Source: an uncultured Pseudodesulfovibrio sp. (GTDB taxonomy: Bacteria > Desulfobacterota > Desulfovibrionia > Desulfovibrionales > Desulfovibrionaceae). From it: a stretch of 64,000 nucleotides of DNA. Position 1 is the first letter of the stretch. Each line of letters starts with the position of its first letter. Made by a program: the position numbers and the translations under genes. The notes under the pieces were generated by a model that worked only from the letters and a program-made list of their open reading frames with translations, did no database searches and had not been told where the DNA came from. Where the stretch lies: contig NZ_OY782498.1 in assembly GCF_963677845.1 (NCBI RefSeq), positions 3,231,518 to 3,295,517 on the forward strand, read 5' to 3'. Positions 62,418 through 64,000 of this stretch are shown piece by piece.

Positions 62418-64000
62418 ATGGTTGATGATGGTGTATCCATGAAAATCCTTTTGGATGAATTGGAAGACCTCAGAGCGCGTCAAGCTGAATGTGAAGACGA
62501 GCTGGAGGAATATAGAGCGGGCAGGAAGGGCGCGTGTGCCGAGGTAGACCAGTTACGGGAAGCCCGGGAGAAATTGGGACTTGCCAATCTGATCGTTGAA
62601 AATTCTCCGGCAGTGCTTTTCCGGCGTAAGGCCGACGATACGTATGCCCTCGTATATGTGTCTGAGAATGTCAGCCAGTGGGGCTATTCAGCCAAAGATT
62701 TTTTGAGTGGCAAGATTACTTTTGAAGAAATCGGCCACCCGGACGACAGTCAACGTCTTCACGATGAAATTATGCGGTATCAAGACCTTGATGTCGAAGA
62801 ATATGCGCAGGAATATCGTATAAAGACCGCAGATGGCAACACCCGTTGGGTTTCCGATGAAACGTCCATCGTACGCGATGAGGACGGCAACCGGATTTTC
62901 AATCAGGGTGTGCTCATGGATATCACCCGCCGCAAGCAGGTGGAGGAAGCCTTGACCGCCAGTGAATCCAAGTTTCGGCGGACGATTGAAGGAGCTGGTG
63001 AGGGGTATTTTTTTATGGGCGGAGATTTGACCATCAAGGAAGTCAATGATGCCTATTGTCGGATGATCGGCTATGAGCGTGAGGAGTTGATGGGCAGACG
63101 TCCCCATGATTTCGCTACCCTTGAATATCAGCGTTTTCTTGAAAGTAACAAAGAGCATTTTCTTAAACAGGACCACCGTCGTTTTGAAGGGAGTATGGTG
63201 CATAAGGACGGCCATGTGGTGCCTGTATTAGTCAATGCCAATACATTGCGGACGGCGGAGGGGGAATTTCTTGGTCATGTGGCTTTTGTGGCAGATTTGA
63301 CCGAACAGAAAAAAGCAGTGGAGTTGGCAGGAGAAGTACAAAAGAGTCTGCTACCAAAGAAAGCTCCCGATATTCCGGGCCTTGATGTGGCCGGTTCCAG
63401 TGTTGCCAGTGAAGTCGCAGGTGGTGATTATTTCGACTATCTGGAAAGTCTGGATATCGATCATCCTGGTTTGACTGTGGCTGTGGGAGATATCTCCGGT
63501 CACGGAGTTGATGCGGCCCTGCTTATGACCACGGCGCGGGGTTTTTTGCGTATGCGAGCATCCCAGCCCGGCACACCTGTTCAGGTCGTGACCGAGATGA
63601 ACCGTCACCTTGCCGAGGATCTGGATGGTTCCGGTCGGTTCATGACACTTTTTTATCTCACGCTGGATACGGAAGATAAAATAGCTCGATGGGTCCGTGC
63701 TGGCCATGATCCAGCTATGATTTATTGTCCGATTCATGACGTGTTTACGGAATTGGGCGCGGACGCCGGATTACCGTTGGGGGTGACGCATGAATCCTTA
63801 TATAGTGAGCAGGCCAACGACCTGCTTTTCGGGCAGATAATCGCCATCGGTACCGATGGTATTTGGGAGTCCCGAAACAGGGAAGGGGAGATGTTTGGCA
63901 AGGCCCGTTTCAAGGAAGCGGTGCGTGCCCATGCAGATCAGTCTGCCCAGGAAATTCTGGATAGTGTTTTTGAAGCCGTTTACGCTTTCACTGAAGGGGC
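62418..64000 (+). CDS. PAS-PAS-SpoIIE/PP2C phosphatase (partial, runs off the window)
   Basis: At least 527 residues, open at the right edge. N-terminal 50 residues are a charged coil. Two PAS domains follow (about 55-175, ending in RRKQVEEAL, and 180-300), then an RsbU-type phosphatase: AGEVQKSLLPKKAPDIPGLD, SEVAGGDYFDYL, VAVGDISGHGVDAALLMTTA and the TDGIWESRN metal site. Such enzymes dephosphorylate anti-sigma antagonists under control of PAS ligands. GGGGG precedes ATG 62418; ATG 62388 is in frame without a binding site. Confidence 0.9.
   Translation, partial: MVDDGVSMKILLDELEDLRARQAECEDELEEYRAGRKGACAEVDQLREAREKLGLANLIVENSPAVLFRRKADDTYALVYVSENVSQWGYSAKDFLSGKITFEEIGHPDDSQRLHDEIMRYQDLDVEEYAQEYRIKTADGNTRWVSDETSIVRDEDGNRIFNQGVLMDITRRKQVEEALTASESKFRRTIEGAGEGYFFMGGDLTIKEVNDAYCRMIGYEREELMGRRPHDFATLEYQRFLESNKEHFLKQDHRRFEGSMVHKDGHVVPVLVNANTLRTAEGEFLGHVAFVADLTEQKKAVELAGEVQKSLLPKKAPDIPGLDVAGSSVASEVAGGDYFDYLESLDIDHPGLTVAVGDISGHGVDAALLMTTARGFLRMRASQPGTPVQVVTEMNRHLAEDLDGSGRFMTLFYLTLDTEDKIARWVRAGHDPAMIYCPIHDVFTELGADAGLPLGVTHESLYSEQANDLLFGQIIAIGTDGIWESRNREGEMFGKARFKEAVRAHADQSAQEILDSVFEAVYAFTEG

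Overview
The window looks like origin-proximal chromosome of a sulfate-reducing bacterium of the Desulfovibrionaceae (Desulfovibrio/Pseudodesulfovibrio type). This is an inference from gene content. It carries dnaA-dnaN-gyrB-gyrA, a chromosomal parA/parB pair with two perfect parS sites, a DUF39 homocysteine-biosynthesis protein, an ORP-like cluster (two ferredoxin-containing MinD ATPases plus NifX-type proteins), rubrerythrin, a four-subunit 2-oxoacid:ferredoxin oxidoreductase, and many chemotaxis and signalling proteins. I saw no rRNA, tRNA, CRISPR array, transposase or integrase.

Layout. 1-3.3 kb: MATE exporter with a divergent MarR regulator, then a small excisionase-like HTH gene with a partner of unknown function. 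3.3-9.3 kb (minus strand): phosphofructokinase, heptose-7-phosphate kinase-like sugar kinase, parB, parA (split by an opposite-strand zinc-ribbon gene), parS sites and a UDP-glucuronate 4-epimerase. 9.7-12.9 kb: MerR/coiled-coil protein, lipoprotein, coaBC and an unknown protein. 13-16.8 kb (plus): queA and the VOR-type oxidoreductase operon. 17.1-18.9 kb: GspL/M/N-like secretion genes. 19-22.6 kb: purD, purE, rubrerythrin and repeats. 22.5-24.9 kb: a mirror-symmetric module of two LysR genes, each divergent from a tiny membrane-protein gene. 24.9-30.7 kb: REC-PAS-GGDEF protein, fabI, two glycosyltransferases, a histidine phosphatase and a TPR lipoprotein. 30.9-38.4 kb: gyrA, gyrB, dnaN, dnaA, followed by an AT-rich origin candidate. 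38.8-45.4 kb: DUF39 protein, ftsEX, pabABC and a second MerR/coiled-coil protein. 45.7-55.6 kb: lipoprotein, glycosyltransferase, two chemoreceptors, an RsbW-like kinase/GNAT fusion, a ComM-type ATPase and a solute-binding sensor fragment. 55.7-59.2 kb: ORP-like cluster. 59.4-64 kb: solute-binding protein, PACE and LysE exporters, a tandem repeat array and the start of a PAS-PAS-SpoIIE phosphatase that runs off the window.

The most notable non-coding content is two families of dispersed, strongly foldable repeats. R elements are about 125 bp and fold into one long hairpin; there are six near-complete copies, two of them in an identical 174-bp tandem. G elements begin GCCTCCGGCGGC and continue with a long hairpin and a conserved tail; there are three full and three partial copies. 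Both families show different stem sequences that keep their pairing. The other items most worth following are the mirrored LysR/small-membrane-protein module, two MerR/coiled-coil proteins near the origin that resemble RacA in architecture, a duplicated TCTAGA operator shared by two HTH-gene regions, and the RsbW-GNAT fusion with a possible RsbU-type partner.
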